Below, piece by piece: positions 1-8,482 of a stretch of DNA of 64,000 nucleotides (positions are counted from its first letter, which is position 1; each line of letters begins with the position of its first letter). A model generated the notes under the pieces. It ran no database searches. It had not been told where the DNA came from and saw only the letters and a program-made list of their open reading frames with translations. Source of the stretch: Gelidibacter maritimus. Lineage in GTDB: Bacteria > Bacteroidota > Bacteroidia > Flavobacteriales > Flavobacteriaceae. The stretch spans positions 62,001 through 126,000 of the forward strand of contig NZ_JACGLT010000006.1 of the NCBI RefSeq assembly GCF_014062315.1. Reading direction: 5' to 3'. Position numbers and translations under genes: made by a program.

Positions 1-1469
1 AAAGTGATGTTCTCTTTTGTAGTTTCCATTTTTTGCATCAAGTGACTAATAATTGGCGAATCCAATAGCAACACCTCATAGCCTTTAGCTTTAGCTGCCT
101 CCGTATAACTGTGTTGTGCATCTTCATCAGACGCATATAGGATGACTAACTTACCATCTTTATCAGTTTGATTGTCCTTGATTTTGTCGAACAATTCTTG
201 ATAAGTATAATATTCCCCATCAACCGTTGGGTATAGAGCAAAGGCATCAGCTTTTTCAAAGAATTTATCTTCTGAAAGCATTCCATATTCAATGACAATT
301 TTGATGTCGTTCCATTTCTTCTCAAAATCCTCACGGTTCTCATTGAATAAAGATTTCAGTTTATCAGCTACTTTACGGGTGATATATGAAGATATTTTCT
401 TCACATTACCGTCTGCTTGCAAATAACTACGGGATACGTTCAGTGGGATATCTGGTGAATCAATGACTCCTTTCAGCATGGTCAAGAATTCCGGAACGAT
501 ACCCTCTACATTATCTGTAACGAATACCTGATTTTGGTACAATTGAATTTTATCCTTTTGGATATTCAAATCGGCCGTCATTTTCGGGAAATATAAAATC
601 CCTGTCAAATTGAATGGATAATCCACATTCAAATGGATATGGAATAATGGTTCCTCAAACTGCATTGGATACAGTTCTCTATAAAATGCAGAGTAGTCTT
701 TATCTTCTAATTCAGTAGGTTGCTTGGTCCACGCCGGATTAGGGTTGTTGATGATATTATCAACGGTAATTTTCTTTTGAGGCTCTGTAGTTTCTTTACC
801 GTCTTTATCCTTTTTGGTTTCTGGTTTATGATCTGGATCGTTAACTTCCTTAGTTCCAAATTTGATTGGAATAGGCATGAACTTATTGTACTTGGTCAAT
901 AATTCGTTGATCTTAGATTCTTCTAAAAACTCAAGAGAATCCTCTGCAATATGAAGGATAATTTCTGTACCGCGTTCTGTTTTTTCCGCTGGTTCTAAAG
1001 TGAATTCAGGAGAGCCATCACAGGTCCAAAGTGCAGCAACAGTATCCTCTTTGTAGGACTTGGTAAGGATTTCAACTTTCTCTGCAACCATAAAAGCGGA
1101 GTAGAATCCTAATCCAAAATGTCCAATTATTCCGGAATCCTTTTCTGCATCCTTATATTTGTCCAAGAACTCTTCGGCTCCTGAAAAGGCGATCTGGTTG
1201 ATGTATTTTTCAACTTCTTCTGCAGTCATCCCAATACCTTGGTCAATGATGTGTAGCTTTTTGCCTTCCTTATCGATTTTTACTTCGATTTTTGGATTGC
1301 CATATTCTACTTTTGCCTCACCGATATTGGTTAGGTGCTTTAATTTTAAAGTGGCATCTGTAGCGTTACTGATTAACTCACGTAAAAATATTTCGTGATC
1401 ACTGTATAAGAACTTCTTAATCAGTGGAAAGATGTTCTCTACCGAAACATTAATATTCCCTTTTGTCAT
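1..1469 (-). CDS. htpG: Molecular chaperone HtpG (Hsp90), 3' end outside window
   Basis: Cytosolic ATP-dependent Hsp90 chaperone. The minus-strand frame opens at the ATG complementary to 1467-1469 and reads MTKGNINVSVENIFPLIKKF, followed by the Hsp90 GHKL start (FLYSDHEIFLRELISNATDA), then stays open to base 1. At the window edge it reads GYEVLLLDSPIISHLMQKME, typical of the HtpG middle/C-terminal region. About 489 codons are present of the roughly 625-630 usual for the family, so the loss is the window edge and not a truncation. It is transcribed alone, downstream of the S9 peptidase gene and separated from it by a terminator. A palindromic hairpin lies 30 nt before the start codon. Family assignment is secure. 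Confidence 0.96.
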   Translation of the reverse strand, partial: MTKGNINVSVENIFPLIKKFLYSDHEIFLRELISNATDATLKLKHLTNIGEAKVEYGNPKIEVKIDKEGKKLHIIDQGIGMTAEEVEKYINQIAFSGAEEFLDKYKDAEKDSGIIGHFGLGFYSAFMVAEKVEILTKSYKEDTVAALWTCDGSPEFTLEPAEKTERGTEIILHIAEDSLEFLEESKINELLTKYNKFMPIPIKFGTKEVNDPDHKPETKKDKDGKETTEPQKKITVDNIINNPNPAWTKQPTELEDKDYSAFYRELYPMQFEEPLFHIHLNVDYPFNLTGILYFPKMTADLNIQKDKIQLYQNQVFVTDNVEGIVPEFLTMLKGVIDSPDIPLNVSRSYLQADGNVKKISSYITRKVADKLKSLFNENREDFEKKWNDIKIVIEYGMLSEDKFFEKADAFALYPTVDGEYYTYQELFDKIKDNQTDKDGKLVILYASDEDAQHSYTEAAKAKGYEVLLLDSPIISHLMQKMETTKENIT

Positions 1470-1490
1470 ATTTTAATTTATTAAATGTTA

Positions 1491-1517
1491 CCTCTAATTC
1501 CGATAGCGATCGGGAGG
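1491..1517 (-). repeat. Leader hairpin, copy 1 (htpG)
   Basis: In the htpG sense direction the leader contains CCTC-CCGAT-CGCT-ATCGG-AATTA-GAGG. This is a core stem CCGAT/ATCGG with loop CGCT, extended by an outer stem CCTC/GAGG with an asymmetric bulge. The core ends 30 nt before the htpG ATG. The same design, in the same sense orientation and at nearly the same distance, precedes rpmG and the DUF4295 gene. It may be a regulatory RNA hairpin or a REP-like dispersed palindrome; its function is unknown. Confidence 0.6.
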
Positions 1518-1555
1518 GAAACTGATTGAACTTTTAGTTTGTTTCATTGTATGAG

Positions 1556-1595
1556 TCAACAAAAATGCCAATCCGACATTTATGACAAGATGGCA
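1556..1595 (-). promoter_or_regulatory. Possible htpG promoter/operator region
   Basis: Reading towards htpG there is TTGGCATTTTTGTTGA (1556-1571), which resembles a -24/-12 element (TGGCAc-N5-TTGc) except that the -12 GC is GA. An inverted repeat TGCCA-N20-TGGCA (1566-1595) overlaps it and encloses GACATTTATGACA. No TAnnTTTG element stands out in this leader, which would fit a dedicated heat-shock promoter. This is inference from motif shape only. Confidence 0.3.
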
Positions 1596-1597
1596 TA

Positions 1598-1630
1598 AAA
1601 AAAGCCATTCCGATAATAGAATGGCTTTTG
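1598..1630 (-). terminator. Rho-independent terminator of the S9 peptidase gene
   Basis: An 11-bp stem AAAAGCCATTC/GAATGGCTTTT with an 8-nt loop lies 19 bp past the stop codon of the S9 peptidase gene. Read on the minus strand the stem runs into seven T residues; on the plus strand the T run is only four. It therefore most likely ends the peptidase transcript and isolates htpG. Confidence 0.8.
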
Positions 1631-1648
1631 AAAAGAATTTATGTGTTT

Positions 1649-4060
1649 TTACTTTTTGTTTTTAACGTGAGTTTCCAACCATTGGTCTTGCTCCCATAAC
1701 ATGTGCATTACAGATTCTTTGGCACGATAACCATGGCTTTCGTTAGGCAACATAACCAGTCTTACTGGTGCGCCTAAACCTTTCAGGGCGTTAAAATATC
1801 GCTCACTTTGCATAGGATAGGTGCCAGAGTTGTTGTCGGCTTCACCATGAATCAATAACAAAGGTGTTTTCATAGTATGGGAATTCATAAACGGAGACAT
1901 GGTATTGTAAACGTCTGGTGCTTCCCAATAATTTCGTTCTTCACTTTGAAACCCAAAAGGTGTCAAGGTTCTATTATATGCACCGCTTCTTGCAATACCT
2001 GCAGCAAATAGGTTGGAATGAGATAATAAATTAGCCGTCATAAACGCCCCATAAGAATGTCCGCCAACCGCAACACGATCTCGATCAATATAGCCCATGG
2101 CATCAACGGCATCAATGGCCGCTTTGGCATTACCCACCAATTGCTTTACAAAAGTATCGTTAGGTTGTTCATCACCTTCCCCAACAATTGGAAAAGCTGC
2201 ATCATCCAATACTACATAACCTCTTGCTACCCAAAATAAAGGTGAGCCGTACGATGGATATGTGAATTCATTAGAGTTTGAGGTGCTTTGAGCAGCACTA
2301 TTTTTGTCTTTATATTCTCGCGGATAAGCCCATAAAAGCATTGGGTATTTTTCCCCTTCTTTATAATTGGTTGGTAAATATAATGTTCCGGTTAATGGCA
2401 ATCCGTCATCGCGCTTGTAAGTAATGACTTCTTTATGCACGTCCTGTAAGCTCTTAAATGGATTCTCAAATTGAGTTAAGGGTTGTAAAGCGATACGCTT
2501 CTTGATATTTCTGATATAATAGTTGGGATATTCGTTTTTTGATTCAATTTGAACCACGAACTCCCCAGCTTTAGCATCTAATGCAGAAACGATATTCTCT
2601 ACTTTATCCGTTAAATTCGATTGGTATAAACGTTTTGTTTTTTGATTATTAAGATTCATTTCATCTATAAACGGAAATTGTCCTTCAGAACTATAACCAT
2701 CACCAATAAGATAGGCTTTTCCTTTATTGATATCCAAAACAGATTCGTCGTAGGCATTTAAAGTGGTTACAAAACTGCCAGGATCACTATAGACATCTTG
2801 GTAATTTCTATCAGAGAGTACTTTTGGAGCCTTGCTAGCATTGGATGGATCAAACAAATAGGTTCTTGTATTTCTGCTGTTCCACCATCTGTCATAAGCA
2901 ATGGCAGTATTCTCGTTGCCCCATCGGATTCCGGCATAACGATCTTTTAATTTTAAAATCGATTGCTTATTGGCAGTAAATGGCGCTTTTTGTTGAAACA
3001 CTTCATCTCTAAACGACACTTCCTTTGCTGGATCTCCCTCATCTAAAGCTTCCACCCATACCAGGGTTGCAGGCTGATCATTACGCCAGCTTAGATTACG
3101 CATTCCTGTACGTACCGCCATAAACCCTTGTGGTAAATCTTCAATAAGTGGTACCTCCAATATTTTTTTGACTAACGTGCCATTGGCATCATAAATAGTG
3201 GTGGTAGAAGGAAACCTGCTATAAGGTACTAAATAGGAAAAAGGCTTGTCTATGGTGGTAATCATTACATAATTACCGTCTGGAGAAAAGTTGATGCTTT
3301 GATAGATATCTGTCGATTTCCAATTGCTTGAGTTTCCACTAAGGTCAACTTTTTGGATATCAGACAGCGCCAATTGTTCAAAATTATATTCGTCGTTCGG
3401 ATTTTTAAGTAAATCTTGATAGGTTCTATTTTGAGCTTTTACACCCGCTTCACTTACAGAAATTGTTGGCCCTTCCGGAACAGATTTCTCTGGATCAATC
3501 AATTCTTTTTTAGAAGAAGGCAGGGTTTGTACCAATAAATAGTTACTGTCTTTTGACCATGTATAAGGTCTGCCCATATTGGCATTCAGATTGTCTTCGG
3601 TTAACTTCTTTGCCTGTGCAGTGCTGATATCAATGTACCATAATTCTACACCTTTTGAAGTAGTATTTGTGAACGCCGCATAGTTTTGATTTGGAGACCA
3701 AGATAAATAGGCATACCGTCCGTTTTCTGGCATTCCTGATATATTTTGAGGATTACCTTCTCTACCATTTCTAATTTTAAAATCGGTATAGTAGGTTGTT
3801 CTACTGCCAATATTTGTTACTGGGTTAATTCTCAATCCGCCGAGACGCATTTCAGTTTCCGATAACTCTTCAATAGTTTTGTAGTTGCTTCTGTAAAGGA
3901 AAATAAAATTTTCACCTTGTCGATCCATACTTATACGTGGTGCCAATGGTGCCTCTGCAAGATTTAGAATGCTCGGATCAGGTTTTTGATAGGATAAATT
4001 GACTTGCCCAAAGCCAAGAAGGGACAGTAAAAAGAAAAAATTCAGTAGAAATGCTCTCAT
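1649..4060 (-). CDS. Secreted S9 family peptidase (prolyl oligopeptidase / glutamyl endopeptidase type)
   Basis: Exported serine peptidase of 803 residues. The signal peptide covers roughly residues 1-19 (MRAFLLNFFFLLSLLGFGQ). A long WD/beta-propeller-like region (about 40-540) contains repeats such as YLSWSPNQNYAAFT. An alpha/beta-hydrolase S9 domain follows from about 570. The triad is visible: Ser669 in GGHSYGAF, Asp742 in IHGEADNNSG and His776 in NESHGY. The HGEADNNSG and GSPLFWVARGY segments resemble the S9 branch that includes glutamyl endopeptidases, so cleavage after Glu is possible but not shown. No T9SS tail is present, so a periplasmic location is likely. It is a single-gene unit, divergent from the FabH-like gene. 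Confidence 0.93.
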   Translation of the reverse strand: MRAFLLNFFFLLSLLGFGQVNLSYQKPDPSILNLAEAPLAPRISMDRQGENFIFLYRSNYKTIEELSETEMRLGGLRINPVTNIGSRTTYYTDFKIRNGREGNPQNISGMPENGRYAYLSWSPNQNYAAFTNTTSKGVELWYIDISTAQAKKLTEDNLNANMGRPYTWSKDSNYLLVQTLPSSKKELIDPEKSVPEGPTISVSEAGVKAQNRTYQDLLKNPNDEYNFEQLALSDIQKVDLSGNSSNWKSTDIYQSINFSPDGNYVMITTIDKPFSYLVPYSRFPSTTTIYDANGTLVKKILEVPLIEDLPQGFMAVRTGMRNLSWRNDQPATLVWVEALDEGDPAKEVSFRDEVFQQKAPFTANKQSILKLKDRYAGIRWGNENTAIAYDRWWNSRNTRTYLFDPSNASKAPKVLSDRNYQDVYSDPGSFVTTLNAYDESVLDINKGKAYLIGDGYSSEGQFPFIDEMNLNNQKTKRLYQSNLTDKVENIVSALDAKAGEFVVQIESKNEYPNYYIRNIKKRIALQPLTQFENPFKSLQDVHKEVITYKRDDGLPLTGTLYLPTNYKEGEKYPMLLWAYPREYKDKNSAAQSTSNSNEFTYPSYGSPLFWVARGYVVLDDAAFPIVGEGDEQPNDTFVKQLVGNAKAAIDAVDAMGYIDRDRVAVGGHSYGAFMTANLLSHSNLFAAGIARSGAYNRTLTPFGFQSEERNYWEAPDVYNTMSPFMNSHTMKTPLLLIHGEADNNSGTYPMQSERYFNALKGLGAPVRLVMLPNESHGYRAKESVMHMLWEQDQWLETHVKNKK

Positions 4061-4235
4061 TGTGGATTAGATTTTAGTTAATCCCTAAAATTACAAAAAC
4101 AAGGGTAGTGGGTCGTCAAATAAATGTTAAAATAAGGCACTCTTGAGCCAATATGGTATTTAAAATAGGTAATTTTATGAAAACTGCGAATATTGCTTAA
4201 ATTGCAAATCTATTTAACGCTAAACGAAAAAGCTT

Positions 4236-5246
4236 ATGTATAATTCCAAAATAATTGGATTAGGACATTACGTTCCTGATAATGTGGTCACTAATGATGA
4301 TTTGTCCAAAATAATGGATACTAATGACGAATGGATCCAAGAACGAACAGGTATTAAGGAACGCCGTTGGGCACTTGAAAATTCTGAAGACACCACTTCA
4401 GGAATGGGTATAAAGGCTGCTAAAGTTGCCATTGAACGAGCAGGAATTGATAAGGATGATATTGATTTTATTGTGTTTGCAACCTTGAGTCCTGACATGT
4501 ATTTTCCTGGGCCAGGTGTGCAGGTACAACATGCTCTGGACATTAAAACTGTTGGTGCTTTGGATGTCCGAAATCAGTGTTCGGGCTTTATATATGCTAT
4601 CTCAGTGGCAGATCAATATATAAAAACCGGAATGTATAAGAATATTTTGGTGATAGGTAGCGAGTTGCATTCCCATGGCTTGGACAAAACCACACGAGGA
4701 CGGGGTGTTTCGGTTATTTTTGGTGATGGAGCAGGCGCTGCTATTTTGACTAGAGAAGAGGACAATACCAAAGGAATTCTTTCCACGCACTTACACTCAC
4801 AGGGTGAGCATGCTGAAGAATTGGTATTGGTTGCTCCCGGCATGGGAAAACGATGGGTGAATGATATTCTTAGAGATAACGACCCTAACGACGAAAGCTA
4901 TTTTCCATACATGAATGGCCAATTTGTCTTTAAAAATGCAGTGGTCCGGTTTAGTGAGGTGATTATGGAAGGGCTGGGAAAAAACAACTTGGGCAAGGAG
5001 GCAATTGATATGTTGATTCCACATCAGGCCAATTTAAGGATTTCACAGTTCATCCAAAAAAAGTTTGAATTGAGTGACGACCAAGTGTTTAACAATATTC
5101 AGAAATATGGCAACACGACCGCAGCATCTATTCCTATTGCGCTGACAGAAGCATGGGAAGAGGGTAAAATCAAAGAAGGCGATGTAGTCGTACTGGCTGC
5201 TTTTGGTAGTGGATTTACTTGGGGGAGCGTGATCATTAAATGGTAA
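4236..5246 (+). CDS. 3-oxoacyl-ACP synthase III family protein (FabH-like)
   Basis: Thiolase-fold condensing enzyme of 336 residues, which joins an acyl-CoA to malonyl-ACP. The FabH triad is present: Cys115 in NQCSGF, His263 in IPHQANLRI and Asn293 in YGNTTAAS. The N-terminus (IIGLGHYVPDNVVTNDDL) and the TNDEWIQERTGIKERR segment are canonical. It is about 20 residues longer than classical FabH (about 317), with extra sequence around residues 205-225 (RWVNDILRDNDPNDESYFPY). It is not next to plsX or other fab genes. It could be a second KAS III with a special primer preference rather than the housekeeping FabH, so no gene symbol is assigned. Confidence 0.9.
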   Translation: MYNSKIIGLGHYVPDNVVTNDDLSKIMDTNDEWIQERTGIKERRWALENSEDTTSGMGIKAAKVAIERAGIDKDDIDFIVFATLSPDMYFPGPGVQVQHALDIKTVGALDVRNQCSGFIYAISVADQYIKTGMYKNILVIGSELHSHGLDKTTRGRGVSVIFGDGAGAAILTREEDNTKGILSTHLHSQGEHAEELVLVAPGMGKRWVNDILRDNDPNDESYFPYMNGQFVFKNAVVRFSEVIMEGLGKNNLGKEAIDMLIPHQANLRISQFIQKKFELSDDQVFNNIQKYGNTTAASIPIALTEAWEEGKIKEGDVVVLAAFGSGFTWGSVIIKW

Positions 5247-5454
5247 CAAATTCCGGCGCAGGTGGGAATCTCTAACCTTAATTAAGCCATTCTCTAATCT
5301 TTATTTCTTTATGTGAAATTGTCAATTGAAGAGCGAAATCACGTTTATTGAGCTGTAAATAAAAATAAAATAGTGCCGTTTTTTCAATTGAAACCGATAG
5401 AAAATGAGCTTCGAAAACCTAAAAGATTATTCCTGTCTGTGAAGGAACGAGAAT

Positions 5455-5489
5455 TAAAAAACCCGAAACATAATTGTTACGGGTTTTTT
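5455..5489. terminator. Bidirectional rho-independent terminator
   Basis: A stem AAAAAACCCG/CGGGTTTTTT with a loop of about 14 nt. A run of six T follows on the plus strand, and the complementary A run gives T on the minus strand, so it would work both ways. It lies about 208 bp after the FabH-like gene's stop codon, unusually far for a gene terminator. Confidence 0.75.
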
Positions 5490-5875
5490 GGCTATTAACC
5501 AACATTAACTAACACTTGACTTGGTTAAATCAATAAACTTATCACTTTATATTAGACGTAGAAACTTCTATTTTATTTTACAAGGATAAGCTTTTAACTA
5601 TCAATTAACATTAATTGGCAAATTTTGAAGGAAAATACAGTCATATCCAATTAAAATTCAACGACTTCAATTCCAAATTGCACCGTTTATTAGTTTAGAA
5701 GTCTTAACATGATCAATGTGAAGAGAGCGTAGAAACTGTTTTTTATGGAATGAAATTTACAGTTTTCTGATTAAGCAAAAATCCGAAGCATAAACCTTAG
5801 ACTTTAATTGCAAATATGAAGTGTTCATTACAACACTAATTAACTTTTTGATCTGATTGATTAATTTTGATTTGA

Positions 5876-5902
5876 TTGTTAGAAGAGAGACGGTTACTTT
5901 TG
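5876..5902 (+). promoter_or_regulatory. Bacteroidota sigma-A promoter for the CoA-binding protein gene
   Basis: A -33 TTG (5876-5878), a 16-nt spacer and a perfect -7 TACTTTTG (5895-5902) match the Bacteroidota consensus TTG...TAnnTTTG. The start codon is 49 nt downstream. Confidence 0.6.
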
Positions 5903-5951
5903 TAAATTATTACATTCTTGTAATTTCTCTTTTAATAAAATTCATTGAACC

Positions 5952-6320
5952 ATGCAAACCAATAAAAAAACTCTGGTGTTTGGAGCCTCTTTAAATCCGA
6001 GCCGTTACTCCAATTTGGCAATCTACAGATTGACATCCCATGGGCATGAAGTTGTGGCTTTTGGATTGAAGGAAGGCGAGGTTTCTGGAGTCAAGATTGA
6101 TACGGAATTAGTAGCCTATAATGGTATTGATACGGTTACTTTATATATGAACCCGACCAGACAGAAGCCATTTTATGACTACCTTATTTCTTTAAAACCA
6201 AATCGTGTGGTTTTTAACCCTGGCACAGAAAATCCGGATTTTTTCCAGCGTTTGCGTGATGCTAAAATTAATTTTGAAATAGCCTGTACCTTAGTGCTGC
6301 TTGGTACGAATCAGTATTAA
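5952..6320 (+). CDS. CoA-binding domain protein (YccU-like)
   Basis: Small cytosolic protein of 122 residues with a single Rossmann-type CoA-binding domain (CoA_binding_2). It shows the N-terminal KKTLVFGASLNPSRYSNLA nucleotide-binding loop and the FNPGTENPDF segment typical of the family. The ligand and physiological role are unknown. It has its own promoter. Its last 30 bp overlap the 3' end of the convergent symporter gene in antisense, with the codons of both strands in register. Confidence 0.85.
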   Translation: MQTNKKTLVFGASLNPSRYSNLAIYRLTSHGHEVVAFGLKEGEVSGVKIDTELVAYNGIDTVTLYMNPTRQKPFYDYLISLKPNRVVFNPGTENPDFFQRLRDAKINFEIACTLVLLGTNQY

Positions 6321-7739
6321 ACCTAAAAATGTCAAAAGGCCATTTAAGATCAAAATAAAATAACCAAACTCAAAGCCTAGCCATTTTAAGCTGTTGACAC
6401 CAATTATATAGGAAAGAATTGGCGACAAAATTGCAATAAGAGGTACCCATTTGTCTTTTATCTGCCACTTGGTGAACAATCCAAAAGCGTAGAGCCCGAG
6501 TAAAGGACCGTAGGTATATCCTGCAAAAAGTAGGAGTTTTGCAATAACACTTTCATCCTTAATGGCATATTTAAAAGCGATAATTATCAAGATTAAGAGG
6601 AAGGACATCAGCACATGTACGCGTTTTCTGATCATAATTTGTTTTGCGGCATCATACTTTTTTTCAATATCTAAAATGTCAATGCTGAAAGAGGTGGTCA
6701 GGGCAGTTAAAGTACTATCGGCGCTACTATATGCTGCAGCGATCAATCCCAATAAGAAGAACACAAAAACACCAATGCCTAAATGCTCTTTGGCCAAGAT
6801 AGGGAAGAGCTCATCTTTATGTGCATCAATGCCGTTTTTTTGTGCATAGACAGTTAAAAGAAGGCCTAGACTTAAAATCATAAAGTTGACTATTGTCAGA
6901 ATGATCGTAAACCAGAACATATTTTTCTGTGCATCCTTCAAGGTTTTGCAGGTGAGATTTTTTTGCATCATGTCTTGGTCCAGACCTGTCATGACTATGG
7001 CAATAAAGGCTCCGGATATAAACTGATTCCAGAAATAATCGCTTGATTTAAAGTCGTCAAAAAAGAAGGTTTTAGACAGGTCATTCTCCAATACATAGCT
7101 TAAAATATTGCCACCACTAATGCCCAGATCAGTACTCACTGAGTAAATTGCTACACCAATTGCAATCAACATAAATAGGGTTTGTAGAGAATCTGTCCAG
7201 ATAATGGTTTTGATTCCAGACCTGAAGGTATATAACCATATTAAAAAAACGGTTATGGTTACAGTTTGCCAGAAGCTGACGCCCAAATCATCAAAGAGGA
7301 GCACTTGTAGTACATTGGCTACTAAAAATAGCCTGAAGCTGGACCCCACAATTCGGGAAATTAGAAAAAATGACGCACCAGTTTTATAGGATGCATTTCC
7401 AAAGCGCTCCCCCAAATAGGTGTAAATAGAGGTAAGATTTAGTTTGTAGTAGAGCGGCAGGAGGACAGTGCCAATAACGAGGTAACCAACGGTATAGCCC
7501 AATACCATTTGCATATAGCTAAATTGTGAGGCCTCTATCCAACCCGGAACCGATATAAAGGTCACCCCGGAAAGTGATGCTCCAATCATTCCAAAGGCTA
7601 CAATATACCATGGCGCTTGTTTATTGGCCTTAAAAAAAGTGTTATTGTCTGATTTTCTTCCCGTGAGATAGGATATCAAAATGAGAATCCCAAAATAGGA
7701 AAGTATAAGTAGGATAATGGTTGTAGAATGCATAAACAA
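6291..7739 (-). CDS. Sodium:solute symporter family protein
   Basis: Integral inner-membrane transporter of 482 residues with about 13 hydrophobic segments, belonging to the SSS family (LeuT fold). Family features include GRKSDNNTFFKANKQAPWYI after the first helix, GMIGASLSGVTFISVPGWI, the SGIKTIIWTDSLQTLFML segment and the AAAYSSADSTLTALTTSF stretch, which carries the Ser/Thr residues usually involved in sodium binding. The substrate cannot be read from the sequence. The gene stands alone, and its 3' end overlaps that of the CoA-binding protein gene by 30 bp. Confidence 0.92.
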   Translation of the reverse strand: MFMHSTTIILLILSYFGILILISYLTGRKSDNNTFFKANKQAPWYIVAFGMIGASLSGVTFISVPGWIEASQFSYMQMVLGYTVGYLVIGTVLLPLYYKLNLTSIYTYLGERFGNASYKTGASFFLISRIVGSSFRLFLVANVLQVLLFDDLGVSFWQTVTITVFLIWLYTFRSGIKTIIWTDSLQTLFMLIAIGVAIYSVSTDLGISGGNILSYVLENDLSKTFFFDDFKSSDYFWNQFISGAFIAIVMTGLDQDMMQKNLTCKTLKDAQKNMFWFTIILTIVNFMILSLGLLLTVYAQKNGIDAHKDELFPILAKEHLGIGVFVFFLLGLIAAAYSSADSTLTALTTSFSIDILDIEKKYDAAKQIMIRKRVHVLMSFLLILIIIAFKYAIKDESVIAKLLLFAGYTYGPLLGLYAFGLFTKWQIKDKWVPLIAILSPILSYIIGVNSLKWLGFEFGYFILILNGLLTFLGLILIRTKQH

Positions 7740-7845
7740 TAAAATATGGCGGAAATTACTTATTAAAGTTTTGAATTTTCAAATAACGGGACTTATTGTG
7801 AAATAAGAACATGTTAAAGCCTCAAAAATATGTGCTAAAAATCCG

Positions 7846-7853
7846 TAAATTTG
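7846..7853 (+). promoter_or_regulatory. -7 element of recR, five bases before the ATG
   Basis: TAAATTTG matches TAnnTTTG exactly and is separated from the recR ATG by only five bases. A start site 5-7 nt downstream would fall on or beside the start codon, giving a leaderless or near-leaderless mRNA. No clear -33 TTG is seen. Confidence 0.5.
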
Positions 7854-7858
7854 CCCCC

Positions 7859-8476
7859 ATGGAATTTTCTTCAAAATTACTCGAAAAAGCTGTCAACGAA
7901 ATGTCTCAGTTGCCCGGAATTGGTAAACGAACAGCATTGCGTCTTGTTTTGCATTTGCTCCGACAGCCAAAAGATCAAACCATATTATTGACTTCTGCAT
8001 TGACACAGATGAGAAGCGACATACAATTTTGTTCAAGTTGCCACAATATAAGTGACACCCAACTTTGCGATATCTGTGCCAATCCACGTAGAACGGAAGA
8101 AATCATCTGTGTGGTTGAGGACATTAGAGATGTGATGGCTATTGAAAATACAAGTTCGTTCAAAGGACGGTACCATGTATTGGGAGGGAAAATATCTCCA
8201 ATGGATGGGATTGGGCCTAATGATCTCAATATCGCTTCACTTGTAGAAAAGGTGAAGAAGGGAACTGTAAAAGAGTTGATTTTTGCCCTAAGTTCCACTA
8301 TGGAAGGCGATACCACCAATTTTTATATTTTTAAGCAGATCCAAGATTACGAAATTGTCACCTCCACCATTGCTAGAGGTATTTCAGTGGGTAATGAATT
8401 GGAATATACCGATGAGGTCACGCTCGGAAGAAGTATCTTGAATAGAATCCCTTTTGAAACCTCTTTAAAATCCTAA
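7859..8476 (+). CDS. recR: Recombination mediator protein RecR
   Basis: Ring-forming DNA-binding protein of the RecFOR pathway, 205 residues. The start was set at 7859 because [20 protein letters not shown] is the usual RecR N-terminus and a promoter -7 element lies just before it; an upstream in-frame ATG at 7811 would add 16 atypical residues. Features in order are the helix-hairpin-helix ([17 protein letters not shown]), the four-cysteine zinc finger ([18 protein letters not shown]) and the Toprim domain ([14 protein letters not shown] through [13 protein letters not shown]). The stop codon lies six bases before the TTG start of the glycosyltransferase gene, so the two are probably co-transcribed. 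Confidence 0.96.
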   Translation: MEFSSKLLEKAVNEMSQLPGIGKRTALRLVLHLLRQPKDQTILLTSALTQMRSDIQFCSSCHNISDTQLCDICANPRRTEEIICVVEDIRDVMAIENTSSFKGRYHVLGGKISPMDGIGPNDLNIASLVEKVKKGTVKELIFALSSTMEGDTTNFYIFKQIQDYEIVTSTIARGISVGNELEYTDEVTLGRSILNRIPFETSLKS

Positions 8477-8482
8477 TGGTTT

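Larger units (their letters stand above)
5247..5951. other. 705-bp gene-free stretch
   Basis: No plausible coding frame was found on either strand. The stretch holds a strong terminator at 5455-5489, more than 200 bp past the FabH-like gene, and the promoter of the next gene at 5876-5902. The 200 bp before the terminator could be a long 3' UTR or a small RNA. The remainder is A/T-rich and featureless to the eye. Confidence 0.6.
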
